The notes under the pieces were generated by a model that worked only from the letters and a program-made list of their open reading frames with translations, ran no database searches and was not told where the DNA came from. The position numbers and the translations under genes are program-made. Shown here in pieces: positions 54,746 through 63,448 of a DNA stretch of 64,000 nucleotides (position 1 is its first letter; each line of letters opens with the position of its first letter). The stretch is taken from positions 558,001 through 622,000 of the forward strand of contig NZ_JBHSNF010000002.1 in NCBI RefSeq assembly GCF_042657065.1. Reading direction: 5' to 3'. Origin of the DNA: Rhodanobacter ginsengisoli. GTDB lineage: Bacteria > Pseudomonadota > Gammaproteobacteria > Xanthomonadales > Rhodanobacteraceae.

Positions 54746-55540
54746 ATGACCGATTCCATTCTCAGCGAGCGCCGCGGGCAGGTCCTGTGGCTCAGCCTCA
54801 ATCGCCCGCAGATCCACAACGCGTTCGACGACACCCTGATCGCCGCGCTCACCAGCGCGCTCGAACAGGCCGACGCCGATCCCGCGGTACGCAGCGTGGT
54901 CCTGACCGGCAACGGCAGTTGCTTCTCCGCCGGCGCCGACCTCAACTGGATGCGCGGCATGGCCGGCGCCAGCGAGCAGGAGAACCGCGACGATTCGCTG
55001 CGGCTGGCGCAACTGATGCGCACCCTGCAATTCCTGTCCAAGCCGACCATCGCCAGGGTCAACGGCGCCGCCTATGGTGGCGGCGTCGGCCTGGTGGCCT
55101 GCTGCGACATCGCCATCGGCGTCGATACGGCCAAGTTCGCGCTGTCGGAAGTGAAGCTGGGCCTGGTGCCCGCCGTGATCTCGCCCTACGTGATCGCCGC
55201 GATCGGCCTGCGCGAGGCGCGCCGCCTGTTCATCACGGGCGAGGTCTTCGAGGCCGCCACGGCGGCACGCATCGGCCTGCTGCATGCATGCCTGCCGGCC
55301 ACCGAGCTGGACGAGGCGATCGAGCGCCAGCTGTACCTGCTGGCCAAGGCCGGCCCGCAGGCCCAGCGCGAGGCGAAACAGCTGGCGCTGCGCATCGGCG
55401 GGGCGGATCCGGCCCAGGCCGCACGCATCGATGCCGCAAATGCCGAGCTGATCGCCCGGCTGCGCGTTTCGGCGGAAGGCCAGCACGGCCTGACCGCCTT
55501 CCTCGACAAGCGCGCGCCGGCATGGGTCGGCGCCCGGTGA
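54746..55540 (+). CDS. liuC: Methylglutaconyl-CoA hydratase (crotonase family), LiuC
   Basis: 264 residues, crotonase fold: oxyanion-hole segments 'GSCFSAGADLNWMRGMAG' and 'NGAAYGGGVGLVACCDIAIG'; 'GLVPAVISPYVIAAIG' is typical of methylglutaconyl-CoA hydratases and of LiuC. Hydrates 3-methylglutaconyl-CoA to HMG-CoA in leucine degradation. The role is supported by the next two genes. The start is ATG 54746. Divergent from feoA. Confidence 0.85.
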   Translation: MTDSILSERRGQVLWLSLNRPQIHNAFDDTLIAALTSALEQADADPAVRSVVLTGNGSCFSAGADLNWMRGMAGASEQENRDDSLRLAQLMRTLQFLSKPTIARVNGAAYGGGVGLVACCDIAIGVDTAKFALSEVKLGLVPAVISPYVIAAIGLREARRLFITGEVFEAATAARIGLLHACLPATELDEAIERQLYLLAKAGPQAQREAKQLALRIGGADPAQAARIDAANAELIARLRVSAEGQHGLTAFLDKRAPAWVGAR

Positions 55541-55676
55541 CCCGGCCGGAGTTCATCGGCCCCACCCGAGGCCGGGCGATTCGACGCGCCGATGCCCCGC
55601 CCCCGCGCTTCGGCGCCATCGGCTGATCTGTTAGTTTGATCGGCCTGCATCGCAACGAATGCCTCAAGGATCCTGC

Positions 55677-57686
55677 ATGTTCGAACGCGTACTGATCGCC
55701 AACCGTGGCGAGATCGCCTGCCGCGTCATCCGCACTTGTCGACGGCTCGGCATCCACACCATTGCGGTGTACTCCGAAGCCGATCGCGATGCGCAGCATG
55801 TGCGGCTGGCGGACGAGGCGTGGCCGATCGGCGGTCCGCGGCCGGCGGACTCGTATCTGCGCGGCGAGGTGATCCTGGACGTGGCGAAACGTTCCGGCGC
55901 CCAGGCGATCCATCCGGGTTACGGCTTCCTCTCCGAAAACACCGGCTTTGCCCGTGCCTGCAGCGAGGCCGGCATCGCCTTCGTCGGGCCTAAGCCGGAG
56001 AGCATCGACGCGATGGGCTCCAAGGCCGCCGCCAAGGCACTGATGGAGAACCACCAGGTGCCGCTGGTACCCGGCTATCACGGCGAAAACCAGGAGCCCG
56101 CGCACCTGGCCGAACAAGCCCGCCTCACCGGCTTCCCGCTGATGATCAAGGCGACCGCCGGCGGCGGCGGCAAGGGCATGCGGATCGTGCGCAACGCCGA
56201 CGAATTCGCCGATGCGCTGGCCTCGGCCCAGCGCGAGGCGGCCAGCGCGTTCGGCGACACCCGGGTGATCCTGGAGCGCTACGTCGAACATCCCCGGCAC
56301 ATCGAGTTCCAGGTGTTCGGCGACACCCTGGGCCACGTGATCCATCTGAACGAGCGCGAATGCTCGGCCCAGCGCCGCTATCAGAAAGTCCTCGAGGAAA
56401 CCCCCTCGCCGTTCCTCGACGAAGCACGGCGCGCCAGCATGGGGGCGGCCGCGGTCGCCGCCGCCAGGGCCGTCGACTACGTCGGTGCGGGCACGGTGGA
56501 ATTCATCGTGGCGCAGAGCGGCGAATTCTTCTTCATGGAAATGAACACGCGCCTGCAGGTCGAGCACCCGGTCACCGAACTGACCCTGGGGCTGGATCTG
56601 GTCGAATGGCAACTGCGCGTGGCGGCCGGCCAGCCGTTGCCGCTGCGCCAGGAGCAGGTGCAGGCCCGTGGCCATGCGATCGAGGTGCGCCTGTACGCGG
56701 AGGACCCGGACCAGAACTTCCTGCCCGGCTCCGGCAAGCTGCAGATGCTGCGCCTGCCCGCGCCTTCGGCCCACGTGCGGATCGACGGCGGCGTGATCGA
56801 AGGCGACACGGTGACGATCTTCTACGACCCGATGATCGCCAAGCTGATCGTGTTCGATGCCGATCGCGACCTGGCACTGCAACGCCTGCGCGGGGCGCTG
56901 GCCGAATGCGAGATCGTCGGCCCGAAATCGAACATCGGTTTTCTCGAACGGCTGGCGCGGCACCCGGCCGTGGTCGAGGGCCGCATCGACACCGGTTACC
57001 TCGATCGCCATCTCGAGGAATTCCTCACCGGCGACGCCGCGCCGACCGACCGCGTGCTGTTCGCCGCCACCGTGGCAGCCCTGCTGCAGGACGAGCACGC
57101 GGCACGCGAGGAGGTCGCCGCCAGCAGCGACCCGCATTCGCCGTGGGCGCTGGGCGACGCCTGGCGCATCGGCCACGCCGGCAAGCGCATCGTGGCCTTG
57201 TCGTGGCGTGAGCAGCGCTTCGAAGTCGAGGCGCGCGGCCACGATGGCGACTACCAGTTGCGCCATGGAAGCACCGACTGCGACGTGCGCGGCGCCCGCC
57301 ACGACGGCGCCACGCTGAGCGCCCGCTTCGACGGCGAGTCGTGGCGGCTGCCGCTGCGCAGCGATGCGCGAAGGGTCCTGCTGCACGACGTCAACGGCCA
57401 GCGCTACAGCTTCACCCGCGCCGCCGCGTTCGCGTGGGAATCGACCGATGCCGCCGGCGGCCACCAGCTCATCGCGCCGATGCCCGGCCGCATCGTGCTG
57501 GTCAAGGCCAGCCCCGGCGACACGGTCGAGCAAGGCCAGGATCTGCTGGTGATGGAGGCGATGAAGATGGAGCTGGCCTTGAAGGCGCCGCGCGCCGGCA
57601 CCATCGAAAGCGTGAGCGCCGTGCAGGGCGAGTTCGTCGAGGCCGACGCCGTGCTGGTTACCTTCGTTACCGGCGATCACTCCTGA
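55677..57686 (+). CDS. liuD: Methylcrotonyl-CoA carboxylase biotin-containing alpha subunit, LiuD
   Basis: 669 residues. Biotin carboxylase domain (about 1-445): 'MFERVLIANRGEIACRVIRT', ATP-grasp 'KATAGGGGKGMRIV', 'FFFMEMNTRLQVEHPVTE'. A BT linker region follows, then a C-terminal biotinyl domain with 'VMEAMKMEL' (biotinylated Lys near 630). Between liuC and HMG-CoA lyase it is most likely the 3-methylcrotonyl-CoA carboxylase alpha subunit. The beta subunit (LiuB) and isovaleryl-CoA dehydrogenase (LiuA) are not in the window. ATG 55677 has AAGGA upstream. Confidence 0.9.
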   Translation: MFERVLIANRGEIACRVIRTCRRLGIHTIAVYSEADRDAQHVRLADEAWPIGGPRPADSYLRGEVILDVAKRSGAQAIHPGYGFLSENTGFARACSEAGIAFVGPKPESIDAMGSKAAAKALMENHQVPLVPGYHGENQEPAHLAEQARLTGFPLMIKATAGGGGKGMRIVRNADEFADALASAQREAASAFGDTRVILERYVEHPRHIEFQVFGDTLGHVIHLNERECSAQRRYQKVLEETPSPFLDEARRASMGAAAVAAARAVDYVGAGTVEFIVAQSGEFFFMEMNTRLQVEHPVTELTLGLDLVEWQLRVAAGQPLPLRQEQVQARGHAIEVRLYAEDPDQNFLPGSGKLQMLRLPAPSAHVRIDGGVIEGDTVTIFYDPMIAKLIVFDADRDLALQRLRGALAECEIVGPKSNIGFLERLARHPAVVEGRIDTGYLDRHLEEFLTGDAAPTDRVLFAATVAALLQDEHAAREEVAASSDPHSPWALGDAWRIGHAGKRIVALSWREQRFEVEARGHDGDYQLRHGSTDCDVRGARHDGATLSARFDGESWRLPLRSDARRVLLHDVNGQRYSFTRAAAFAWESTDAAGGHQLIAPMPGRIVLVKASPGDTVEQGQDLLVMEAMKMELALKAPRAGTIESVSAVQGEFVEADAVLVTFVTGDHS

Positions 57687-57710
57687 TCGCGAACATCACG
57701 GAAGCACACC

Positions 57711-58628
57711 ATGAACACCCCCTTGTCCGCCGGAACTGATCACGTCCGCATCGTCGAGGTCGGCGCCCGCGACGGCCTGCAGAACGAGAAGACGCTGCTG
57801 CCGGCCGAGGTGAAGATCGCGCTGATCGATCGCCTCTCCTCGACCGGGCTGCAGACGATCGAGGCGACCAGTTTCGTCAGCCCGAAATGGGTGCCGCAGC
57901 TTGCGGATGCCGCCGAGGTGTTCCGCGGCATCCGCAAGCTGCCGGGAGTGAGCTATCCGGTGCTGGTGCCGAACCTGCAGGGCTATCAGCGTGCCCGCGA
58001 AGTGGACGCCCGCGAGATCGCGGTGTTCTCCGCTGCCTCGGAGGCGTTCAACCGCAAGAACATCAACGCCTCGATCGACGAATCGATCGAGCGCTTCATC
58101 CCGGTGATCGAACAGGCCCGGGCCGATGGCGTGCAGGTGCGCGGTTACGTCTCCACCGTGCTGGGCTGCCCGTACCAGGGCGAGGTGCCGGTGAGCGACG
58201 TGGTGCGCGTGGCGCGCCGCATGTACGAACTGGGCTGCCACGAGGTCTCGCTGGGCGACACCATCGGTGTCGGCACGCCGGCGAAAGCCCGCGCGATGCT
58301 GCGCGCGGTGGCGCAGGAGGTGCCGATGGCGGCGCTGGCCGTGCACTTCCATGACACTTACGGCCAGGCGCTGGCGAACATCCTGGCGTGCCTGGAGGAA
58401 GGCGTGCGCGTGGTCGACAGCGCGGTCTCCGGCACAGGCGGCTGCCCCTACGCCAAAGGCGCCACCGGCAACGTGGCCAGCGAGGATGTGGTGTACATGC
58501 TGCACGGCATGGGCATGAGCACCGGCGTGAATCTCGACCTGCTGATCGCCACCGGCGCGTGGCTCTCGGGGCAGTTGCACAAGGAGACCGCCAGTCGGGT
58601 CACCCGCGCCCGTACCGCCACGGCCTGA
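57711..58628 (+). CDS. liuE: Hydroxymethylglutaryl-CoA lyase, LiuE/MvaB
   Basis: 305 residues, HMGL-like TIM barrel: 'IVEVGARDGLQNEK' with catalytic Arg-Asp, 'HFHDTYGQALANI' with metal-binding His, and the signature 'SGTGGCPYAKGATGNVASED' with the catalytic Cys. Cleaves HMG-CoA to acetyl-CoA and acetoacetate, the end of leucine degradation. 24 nt after liuD, same operon. Confidence 0.95.
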   Translation: MNTPLSAGTDHVRIVEVGARDGLQNEKTLLPAEVKIALIDRLSSTGLQTIEATSFVSPKWVPQLADAAEVFRGIRKLPGVSYPVLVPNLQGYQRAREVDAREIAVFSAASEAFNRKNINASIDESIERFIPVIEQARADGVQVRGYVSTVLGCPYQGEVPVSDVVRVARRMYELGCHEVSLGDTIGVGTPAKARAMLRAVAQEVPMAALAVHFHDTYGQALANILACLEEGVRVVDSAVSGTGGCPYAKGATGNVASEDVVYMLHGMGMSTGVNLDLLIATGAWLSGQLHKETASRVTRARTATA

Positions 58629-58688
58629 GCGTCTCGCGGAACCCCCTGCCCGCTCGCTATCATCGGCTTTCGGCTGAGGGGTGAAGCG

Positions 58689-60008
58689 ATGCGCAAGAAC
58701 CTGATGACTTGGTGGTCCCCGGCGGCCGTCCTGCTGATCCTGTTGTGCAGCCTGCCCGCGATCGCGGCCACGCCGAAGGGCGACTGGCTGCTGCTGCCCG
58801 ACCGGGTATGGACCGGCGACGGCGATGTCGCCCACCGCGGCTGGGCCGTGCTGGTGCACGACGGCCTGATCGCGGCCGTGGGGCCCGCCACGTCGCTGGA
58901 CGCACCGGCTGGCACGCAGCGCGTGGCCCTGCCCGGCGCCACGCTCACGCCCGGCCTGATCGATCTGCACTCGCACCTGTTCCTGCACCCGTACAACGAG
59001 ACATCGTGGAACGACCAGGTGCTGACCGAGCCGCAGGACTACCGCACGCTGGAAGCCGCCGCGCACGCGAAAGCCACCCTGCTGGCCGGCTTCACCACCC
59101 TGCGCGACCTGGGCACCGAAGGCGCCGGCTACGCCGACGTGTCGGTGAAGCGTGCGATCGAGCAGGGCCTGATTCCCGGCCCGCGGCTGTTCGTGGCCAC
59201 CCGCGCGATCGTCGCCACCGCCAGCTACGGCCCCGGCCCACGGGGCTTTCGTCCGGACCTGGACCTGCCCAGCGGTGCGCAGCAGGTCAGTGGCGTCGAC
59301 GCCGCGATCGCGGCCGTGCGCGAGCAGGCCGCGCGCGGGGCCGACTGGATCAAGCTCTATGCGGACTACCGCGTCGGCCCTGACGGCGACACCGAGCCGA
59401 CTCTCAATGCGAGCGAGCTGCAAGCGATCGTCGATACCGCCCATCAGATCGGCCGCCCGGTCGCCGCCCATGCCGCCAGCGACGCCGGGGTGCGCATGGC
59501 GGTGGAGGCCGGCGTGGACAGCGTCGAACACGGCTACGGCGCCAGCGCGGCGACGTTCAGGCTACTCAAGCAGCACGGCATCGCCTACGAGCCCACGCTG
59601 ACCGCGGTCGAATCCACCGCCGGGTACTTCGAGCACTACGTGCCGGGCAAGAGCGCACCGACCGAACGCATGCGCGAAGCGGAGCGCGCGTTCCGCACCG
59701 CGCTGAAGCTCGGCGTGACGATCGGCAACGGCAGCGACGTCGGCGTGTTCCGCCACGGCGACAACTGGCGTGAGCCGGCCGCGATGGTGGCTTACGGCAT
59801 GACGCCGGCACAGGCGCTGCACGCGGCCACCGATGTGGCGGCGAAGATCCTGCGCCAGTCGCGGCATCTGGGTCGCATCGCTGCTGGCATGGATGCCGAC
59901 CTCGCCGCGTTCACCGGCGACCCGGCCCGGCAGATCGACGCCCTGCGGCATCCGGTCTTCGTGATGAAGAATGGCCTCCCTTACCTCACGCCCGAAACCA
60001 CCCCATGA
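58689..60008 (+). CDS. Exported amidohydrolase (Xaa-Pro dipeptidase-like family)
   Basis: 439 residues with a signal peptide ('MRKNLMTWWSPAAVLLILLC' then 'SLPAIAA'). Metal ligands of the amidohydrolase superfamily: HSH at 94-96 ('DLHSHLFLHP'), probable carboxylated Lys in 'DWIKLYADYR', His in 'AAHAASDAG' and 'DSVEHGYG', Asp in 'GNGSDVGVF'. Relatives with 'SWNDQVLTEP' after the HSH are periplasmic dipeptide or carboxypeptidase-like amidohydrolases. The substrate is not certain. Starts 60 bp after liuE; the stop overlaps the next start. Confidence 0.85.
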   Translation: MRKNLMTWWSPAAVLLILLCSLPAIAATPKGDWLLLPDRVWTGDGDVAHRGWAVLVHDGLIAAVGPATSLDAPAGTQRVALPGATLTPGLIDLHSHLFLHPYNETSWNDQVLTEPQDYRTLEAAAHAKATLLAGFTTLRDLGTEGAGYADVSVKRAIEQGLIPGPRLFVATRAIVATASYGPGPRGFRPDLDLPSGAQQVSGVDAAIAAVREQAARGADWIKLYADYRVGPDGDTEPTLNASELQAIVDTAHQIGRPVAAHAASDAGVRMAVEAGVDSVEHGYGASAATFRLLKQHGIAYEPTLTAVESTAGYFEHYVPGKSAPTERMREAERAFRTALKLGVTIGNGSDVGVFRHGDNWREPAAMVAYGMTPAQALHAATDVAAKILRQSRHLGRIAAGMDADLAAFTGDPARQIDALRHPVFVMKNGLPYLTPETTP

Positions 60009-60493
60009 CCGACACGTTCCTGATCCGCCCGATCTCCCCCGGCGACGACGCCACGATGGCCGCGATCATCCGCAGCGTGATGCCCGAATTCGGCGCCGAT
60101 GGCCCCGGCTTCGCGATCCACGACAGCGAAGTGGACTCGATGTACCAGGCGTATGCGCAACCGCGCTGCAGTTACTTCGTGGTCGAGCGCGACGGCGTGG
60201 TGATCGGTGGTGGCGGCGTCGCACCGCTCGAAGGTGGTGACGACGATGTCTGCGAACTGCGCAAGATGTACTTCCTGCCCGGGGCACGCGGTATCGGCGC
60301 CGGCGCCGCGATGATGCAGCACTGCCTCGACGCGGCGCGTGCACACGGTTTCCGGCGCTGCTACCTGGAGACACTGACCGGCATGGATGCGGCACAGACG
60401 CTGTACCGGCGCAGCGGCTTCACGCCGCTGTGCGCACCGATGGGCGGCACCGGCCACCATGGCTGCGACCGTTACTTCATCCGCAACCTGTGA
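60005..60493 (+). CDS. GNAT family N-acetyltransferase
   Basis: 162 residues. GNAT motif A is 'LRKMYFLPGARGIGAGAAMMQHCLDAA' (acetyl-CoA loop R-G-I-G-A-G) and motif B is 'RCYLETLTGMDAAQTLYRRSGF'. Substrate unknown; MarR-linked GNATs of this type often act on amino acids or small amines. The ATG overlaps the amidohydrolase stop (ATGA), so the pair is translationally coupled. Confidence 0.88.
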   Translation: MTDTFLIRPISPGDDATMAAIIRSVMPEFGADGPGFAIHDSEVDSMYQAYAQPRCSYFVVERDGVVIGGGGVAPLEGGDDDVCELRKMYFLPGARGIGAGAAMMQHCLDAARAHGFRRCYLETLTGMDAAQTLYRRSGFTPLCAPMGGTGHHGCDRYFIRNL

Positions 60494-60501
60494 GGCAGGC
60501 C

Positions 60502-61101
60502 ATGGCGACCCGCGACCCACGCATCGATGCCTATATCGCGAAGTCCGCCGCCTTCGCGCAACCCATCCTCGAACACCTGCGCAGCGTGATCCACATGGCC
60601 TGCCCCGAGGTGGAGGAGGGCCTGAAATGGAGCATGCCGTTCTTCAGCTACAAGGGCGCACCGATGTGCATGATGGCCGCGTTCAAGCAGCACTGTGGCT
60701 TTGGCTTCTGGCTGTCCGGGCAAGTCGTCGGCGACACGGCGGAAGACGGCATGGGCCAGTTCGGCAAGCTTGCCTCGCTGAAGGATTTGCCGCCGAAGAA
60801 GGAACTCGTCGCCTACGTGAAGAAGGCGATGGTGCTGAACGAGACGGGCGTGAAGCCGGCACGCGCCAGGGTCGAAAAGCCGGCCCCGGTCCTGCCCGAC
60901 GATTTCGCCGCGCTGCTCGCGCAGAAGCAGCATGCGGCAGCCCGCAAGACCTACCAGGACTTCGGCCCCGGTGCGCAGCGCGAATACGTCGACTGGATCG
61001 TCGAGGCGAAAACCGACGCCACCCGCCGGAAGCGTATCGCCACGGCGCTGGAATGGCTGGCCGAGGGCAAGTCACGCCACTGGAAGTACCAGAAATGTTG
61101 A
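60502..61101 (+). CDS. YdeI/OmpD-associated family protein (DUF1801)
   Basis: 199 residues. N-terminal DUF1801-type domain ('IDAYIAKSAAFAQPILEHLR', 'EEGLKWSMPFFSYKG', 'KQHCGFGFWLSG') and a C-terminal YdeI segment ('YQDFGPGAQREYVDWIVEAK', 'RRKRIATALEWLAEGK'). Structural relatives bind small ligands; function unknown. 8 nt after the GNAT gene. Confidence 0.88.
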   Translation: MATRDPRIDAYIAKSAAFAQPILEHLRSVIHMACPEVEEGLKWSMPFFSYKGAPMCMMAAFKQHCGFGFWLSGQVVGDTAEDGMGQFGKLASLKDLPPKKELVAYVKKAMVLNETGVKPARARVEKPAPVLPDDFAALLAQKQHAAARKTYQDFGPGAQREYVDWIVEAKTDATRRKRIATALEWLAEGKSRHWKYQKC

Positions 61102-61114
61102 AGGCACCCCCTCG

Positions 61115-61717
61115 ATGATCCGTATTGCCCAGGCATCAGATGCCGCAGCCATGCGGGACATCTATGCGCCGTCGGTCACCGATGGCGTCGCCACCTTCGA
61201 AACCGCCGTGCCGGCCATCGACACGATGCAGGAACGCCTGCGTACGCGTCTGTTGCACTACCCCTGGCTGGTATGGGAAGACGCCGGCGAGATCCTGGCC
61301 TATGCCTATGCCGGTCGCTTCCGCGAGCGTGCCGCCTACGACTGGATCGCCGAAACCTCGATCTACGTGCGGGCCGATGCGCAGCGCCGGGGCATCGCCC
61401 GCCAGCTCTACGGCTGCTTGCTGGATGTCATGCGCCTGCAAGGGATCAACCAGGCCGTCGGCGTGATCACCCTGCCCGGTGAGGCCAGCGTGGCACTGCA
61501 TGAGCGCATCGGTTTCCGCCCCGCCGGCGTGTGGCGCCAATCCGGCTACAAGCTGGGGCGATGGTGGGATGTGGGCGTCTGGCAGATGCAGCTGCAACCC
61601 GCCGCCACGCCACCGCCGCCGTTCATCCCGTTTCCGCAGTTGCTGGACTCCCGCAGCCTGCAGGATCTGCTCGGCACTCCAGATCGGGGACCCGCTGAGC
61701 ACAAGGACGGAACGTGA
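61115..61717 (+). CDS. GNAT N-acetyltransferase, phosphinothricin/methionine sulfoximine type
   Basis: 200 residues. 'MIRIAQASDAAAMRDIYAPSV', 'AAYDWIAETSIYVRADAQRRGIARQLYGCLL' and 'GEASVALHERIGFRPAGVWRQSGYKLGRWWDV' match the Pat/MnaT family that acetylates methionine sulfoximine, phosphinothricin or methionine-like amines. The C-terminal 30 residues after 'VWQMQLQP' are Pro-rich and outside the domain. Starts 13 nt after the YdeI-like gene. A shared bidirectional terminator follows. Confidence 0.88.
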   Translation: MIRIAQASDAAAMRDIYAPSVTDGVATFETAVPAIDTMQERLRTRLLHYPWLVWEDAGEILAYAYAGRFRERAAYDWIAETSIYVRADAQRRGIARQLYGCLLDVMRLQGINQAVGVITLPGEASVALHERIGFRPAGVWRQSGYKLGRWWDVGVWQMQLQPAATPPPPFIPFPQLLDSRSLQDLLGTPDRGPAEHKDGT

Positions 61718-61720
61718 AAA

Positions 61721-61752
61721 AGAAAGCCCCGCCGGTGAGGGCGGGGCTTTCT
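61721..61752. terminator. Bidirectional intrinsic terminator
   Basis: 13-bp perfect stem AGAAAGCCCCGCC / GGCGGGGCTTTCT with a 6-nt loop, T-rich on the minus side (CTTTCTTTTTC). It separates the convergent GNAT and RcnB-like genes. Confidence 0.93.
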
Positions 61753-61777
61753 GTTTGCAGAGCAGACGAACCGTCGC

Positions 61778-62338
61778 TCAATGATGCAGCAGCAGGTCCA
61801 CGATGACGCCGGTGGTGATCGCGACCAGCAGGAAATCGCCGTTGTCGCTGCGCACCCAGTGGTAGCCGCGACGCGGCCGGCGCAAATGCTCGTCACGCCA
61901 GTCGTTCACGACGTAGGAACCACGCCGGTATTCGACCGGCACATAGCCACCGCGGCGGTACCAGCCTTCCTCGCGACCCCGGTCGTACATGCCGCGATGA
62001 CCGCGGTCATGACCATAGGCATACGCATGACCGTGGCCATAGTAGCGACGGTCATGATCGCGGTAGCCGCGATCGCGATAGCCATAGCCATGATCGCGAT
62101 CTCCGTGATGGCGATTATCCCGCTCGCTGTAGCCACGATCGTGGTCGCCCCGATCCCGGCTGGAATGATCGCCGCCGCCATCATGGCCACGCCTGTCGCT
62201 GTGCTTGTCGCCATGCTTGCCGTGGTCGCCCTGATCCTGCCCGTGATGGTCCTGCCCCATGGGCTGGGCGCTTGCCGCGACGCTGGCGGTCAACAGCATC
62301 GCTCCGCAGACCATCCATACCTTCATTTGCTTTTTCAC
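61778..62338 (-). CDS. RcnB-like periplasmic protein, His-rich
   Basis: About 186 residues. Signal peptide 'MKVWMVCGAMLLTASVAASA'. The mature part has a long His/Asp/Gly/Arg/Tyr-rich low-complexity region (about 25-130, with repeated HDRG and RDRGYRD) and a conserved RcnB C-terminal domain ('GGYVPVEYRRGSYVVNDWRD', 'RPRRGYHWVRSDNGDFLLVA'). RcnB in E. coli is a nickel/cobalt homeostasis protein; metal binding here is inferred from His content. GTG 62338 has AGGAG about 10 nt upstream; ATG 62326 is an alternative. Confidence 0.8.
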   Translation of the reverse strand: MKKQMKVWMVCGAMLLTASVAASAQPMGQDHHGQDQGDHGKHGDKHSDRRGHDGGGDHSSRDRGDHDRGYSERDNRHHGDRDHGYGYRDRGYRDHDRRYYGHGHAYAYGHDRGHRGMYDRGREEGWYRRGGYVPVEYRRGSYVVNDWRDEHLRRPRRGYHWVRSDNGDFLLVAITTGVIVDLLLHH

Positions 62339-62576
62339 AAGCTGTCCACTCCTGCTTCGATGGCAAGACAAGTGCCGGCATCCCGTTGCTTGAGACTTCC
62401 GGATTGTCAGGACAGCCGCGACGATCGCGGCATTGATGCCCTGTGTGCACCATCACCATTCCACATGGAACGCCATGTGAACGTTCCAGTGCCGCGGGTT
62501 TCACGTTTAACTCCCGGCAGCTTCGCCGTCGCCGTGCCACTGGGCTACCATTCAGGTTTTTGGCAGGAAACCCCTC

Positions 62577-63344
62577 ATGCAGCTCAATCAGGTCAAGGCG
62601 ATCATCACCGGCGGCGCCTCCGGTCTCGGCCATGCGGTGGCGCAGCACTTCGTCGCCCATGGCGGCCAGGTGGCGCTGTTCGACGTCAACGAGGAAAAGG
62701 GTCACGCCGCCGCGAAGGCACTGGGCGACACCGCGCGCTTTTTCCGTACCGACGTCACTTCCGAGGATGGCGTGGCCACCAACGCGGCTGCCGCGCACCA
62801 CGCGATGGGCGGGCTCAATGTGCTGATCAACTGCGCCGGCATCCTCGGCGCCGGCCGCGTGCTGGGCAAGGAGGGGCCGATGCCGCTGGCCACATTCTCC
62901 GGCACCGTGATGGTGAATCTGGTCGGCAGCTTCAACGTGGCCAAGGCGGCGGCGGCGCTGATGCAGGCCAACGAAGCGGGCGAAGACGGCGAGCGCGGCG
63001 TGATCATCAACACCGCCAGCATCGCCGCCTACGAGGGCCAGATCGGTCAGGCCGCGTACTCCGCCTCCAAGGGCGGCGTGGTCGGCATGACCCTGCCGAT
63101 GGCGCGCGAGCTGGCCCGTTTCGGCATTCGCGTGGCGACCATCGCGCCGGGCATCTTCTGGACCCCGATGGTCGACGGCATGCCCGAAGCCGTGCAGCAG
63201 TCGCTGTCTGCCTCGATCCCGTTTCCGTCGCGGCTGGGGCAGCCGAGCGAATACGCCGACACCGTCGCGTTCATCCTCGGCAACCGCTACATCAACGGCG
63301 AGACCATCCGCCTGGACGGCGCGGTACGCTTGCAGCCCAGGTAA
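62577..63344 (+). CDS. Short-chain dehydrogenase, HSD10-like 3-hydroxyacyl-CoA dehydrogenase
   Basis: 255 residues, classical SDR. The nucleotide motif TGGASGLGHAV is at residues 11-21, NAG is seen as 'INCAGI', the active site is 'INTASIAAYEGQIGQAAYSASKGG' (Ser, Tyr, Lys). The insert 'EAGEDGERGVIINTAS' and C-terminal 'ETIRLDGAVRLQPR' are typical of type II 3-hydroxyacyl-CoA/2-methyl-3-hydroxybutyryl-CoA dehydrogenases of isoleucine degradation. ATG 62577. Divergent from the RcnB-like gene. Confidence 0.88.
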   Translation: MQLNQVKAIITGGASGLGHAVAQHFVAHGGQVALFDVNEEKGHAAAKALGDTARFFRTDVTSEDGVATNAAAAHHAMGGLNVLINCAGILGAGRVLGKEGPMPLATFSGTVMVNLVGSFNVAKAAAALMQANEAGEDGERGVIINTASIAAYEGQIGQAAYSASKGGVVGMTLPMARELARFGIRVATIAPGIFWTPMVDGMPEAVQQSLSASIPFPSRLGQPSEYADTVAFILGNRYINGETIRLDGAVRLQPR

Positions 63345-63346
63345 CG

Positions 63347-63442
63347 AGGAGTGAGCGGGCAGGAGTGAGAAACGAGTCAAGGCTCGCCTCGCTCCGAATC
63401 CGCAGCACTTCTCTCACCTATCACTCCTCTCAACTCACTCCT
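63347..63442. repeat. Long inverted repeat upstream of efpL
   Basis: AGGAGTGAG (63347-63355) and AGGAGTGA (63361-63368) pair with CTCACTCCT (63434-63442) and TCACTCCT (63421-63428), with matching 5-nt internal spacers. The arms form a 17-bp interrupted stem ending 6 nt before the efpL start. Confidence 0.75.
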
Positions 63443-63448
63443 GGCCCT

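Noticed and set aside
55233..57680. An 815-codon open frame antisense to liuD
   Set aside because: Composition shadow with no recognisable domain.
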